From an uncultured Alphaproteobacteria bacterium (GTDB lineage: Bacteria; Pseudomonadota; Alphaproteobacteria; Micropepsales; Micropepsaceae): a stretch of DNA of 6,114 nucleotides. Positions 5,221 through 6,114 of the stretch are shown one piece after another. The notes beneath the pieces are model-generated. The model searched no databases and was not told where the DNA came from. It worked only from the letters and a program-made list of their open reading frames with translations. A program made the position numbers and the translations under genes. Where the stretch lies: positions 1-6,114 of the forward strand of contig CAIXUE010000182.1 of the NCBI GenBank assembly GCA_903922545.1, written 5' to 3'. Within the stretch, counting starts at the first letter, position 1. Every line of letters begins with the position of its first letter.

Positions 5221-5778
5221 TCAAGCCTTGGCGTAGTGAAAACGGGTGACGCCATTCTCGAACGGCTTGGCGGAAAGGCGCTTCAACGGTGTTTTCACGT
5301 TCTTGTCGAAATAACGGATGCCCTGCCCCAGCAGCACCGGGTTCAGGTAAATCCAGAATTCATCAATCGCATCCAGCGCCATGAAAGCGTGGCACAGCCC
5401 GGGGCTGCCAAAAATCAGCAGCGGCGCGCCCTCTTCTTTTTTCAGCGCCGCAATCTGACCGGCATCGCCATGCAGATGCACATTGTTCCAGTCGCTGCTC
5501 GTCATGCTGCGCGAGAATGTGTGCTTGGGAATCTTGTCCACCCACGCCGCATGCGCCCGCTGGGCCGGATCGGCGTGCTTGTTGTTCAGCACATTGGGCC
5601 AATGGCCGCGCATCATGCCATAGTTGGTGCGGCCATAGACGGCAGCGCCCATGGTTTCGATCATGGGATGCACATCGCCGAAAACCGCGTCACCCATGGT
5701 GACCCAGTTCATTTCCCCGTTCGGCCCGGCGCAAAAGCCGTCCAGCGAGACATGCATCAGTGAAATCAGTTTTCTCAT
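5221..5778 (-). CDS. Dihydrofolate reductase-like (RibD C-terminal domain) family protein
   Basis: 185 residues of the stand-alone RibD-C/DHFR-like fold. It starts MRKLISLMHVSLDGFCAGPN, the typical first strand with the SLDG motif (11-14). YGRTNYGMM (48-56) is the usual helix after the second strand, PLLIFGSPGL (119-128) is the nucleotide-binding glycine turn, and IDEFWIYLNPVLLGQGIRYF (138-157) is the conserved closing motif. The fold predicts NADPH-dependent reduction of an unknown substrate; it is not FolA or a full RibD. The ATG at 5776-5778 overlaps the ArsR stop by 4 bases (ATGA) and has GGAGGA just upstream, so the longer reading with 17 extra residues is rejected. The SRPBCC gene starts 2 bases after its stop. 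Confidence 0.87.
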   Translation of the reverse strand: MRKLISLMHVSLDGFCAGPNGEMNWVTMGDAVFGDVHPMIETMGAAVYGRTNYGMMRGHWPNVLNNKHADPAQRAHAAWVDKIPKHTFSRSMTSSDWNNVHLHGDAGQIAALKKEEGAPLLIFGSPGLCHAFMALDAIDEFWIYLNPVLLGQGIRYFDKNVKTPLKRLSAKPFENGVTRFHYAKA

Positions 5779-6107
5779 TTTTCCTCCGTATCCAATAACG
5801 CGCCCAACCGGTCCAGATTGCGCTCCCACATCTGGCGCCGCTCACTGATCCAGCGTTCGGCCTCCGACAGCATCTGCGGCACCACCCTGCAGGTCCGCAC
5901 CCGGCCTTTTTTCTCGCTGGTCACCAGCCCGGATTCCTCCAGCACCTTCAGGTGCAGCATGATCGCGGGCAGCGACATGGGCCGGCTTTTCGCCAACGCG
6001 CTCACCGTGGCGGGCCCGCGCGTCAACTGCTCCACCAGGGCCCGGCGGGTGCCGTCGCCAAGAGCCTGATAGGCGCGGTCCAAAGGCTTGGCTTCATAGT
6101 TAAGCAT
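5775..6107 (-). CDS. ArsR-family winged-helix transcriptional regulator
   Basis: 110 residues. AYQALGDGTRRALVEQLTRG (12-31) is the classic ArsR opening. The helix-turn-helix covers about 34-57 (VSALAKSRPMSLPAIMLHLK, 35-54), and the wing is about 60-75 (GLVTSEKKGRVRTCRV). The C-terminal helix includes RQMWERNLDRLGALL (91-105), typical of the subgroup found next to SRPBCC genes. The cysteine pair of metal sensors (ELCVC) is absent and the only cysteine is C73, so an arsenic or metal role is unlikely; the inducer may be a small organic molecule. It is the first gene of the four-gene operon and probably represses it. The promoter lies beyond the window end: only 7 bases remain upstream of the ATG at 6105-6107. 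Confidence 0.92.
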   Translation of the reverse strand: MLNYEAKPLDRAYQALGDGTRRALVEQLTRGPATVSALAKSRPMSLPAIMLHLKVLEESGLVTSEKKGRVRTCRVVPQMLSEAERWISERRQMWERNLDRLGALLDTEEK

Positions 6108-6114
6108 TTGCTTA

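Noticed and set aside
5779..5829. 17-residue N-terminal extension of the DHFR-like protein
   Set aside because: The ATG at 5778 starts the conserved first strand, overlaps the ArsR stop as ATGA and has GGAGGA before it.

Overview
This looks like a chromosomal segment from a GC-rich alphaproteobacterium. The evidence is the gene content and order (fabG-fabD on one strand, divergent from rpsF-rpsR-rplI), the alphaproteobacterial style of S18 (a [15 protein letters not shown] core) and the long acidic tail on L9. I cannot name the genus from sequence alone. No rRNA, tRNA, CRISPR array, transposase or phage gene is visible.

Left part (1-2427, minus strand): a fatty-acid synthesis block, made up of the first 41 codons of a FabG-type ketoacyl-ACP reductase cut by the window edge, and a complete malonyl-CoA:ACP transacylase (fabD). 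A short perfect palindrome lies between them. Upstream of fabD, 16 bases away and on the same strand, is a 12-helix MFS transporter of the anion:cation symporter type. It separates fabD from the ribosomal operon.

Middle (2428-2984): a divergent control region with a tiny plus-strand gene (2522-2689) for an exported peptide of about 30 residues built from two HHHRVC repeats. Its Shine-Dalgarno is fully contained in a 10-bp perfect hairpin. A strong intrinsic terminator closes this gene. A good sigma70-type promoter follows, and then a leader of about 140 nt that can fold into two adjacent hairpins, ahead of rpsF.

Ribosomal operon (2985-4289, plus): rpsF, rpsR and rplI are tightly packed (4-nt overlap, then a 10-nt gap). 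S18 carries an unusual N-terminal GGDR/GGER repeat extension of about 35-40 residues. A bidirectional terminator at 4309-4339 serves this operon and the convergent one.

Right part (4359-6107, minus): a compact four-gene operon in the order ArsR-type regulator, RibD-C/DHFR-like protein, SRPBCC (AHSA1-like) protein, YCII/DGPF-like protein. It has a 4-nt overlap, a 2-nt gap and a 23-nt gap. The repressor probably controls the set, but the substrate and pathway are unknown.

The items most worth a second look are the His/Cys micro-gene with its sequestered ribosome binding site, the RGG-like extension of S18, the structured rpsF leader, and the ArsR-led operon. None is demonstrably a new system; the first is the best candidate for something undescribed.
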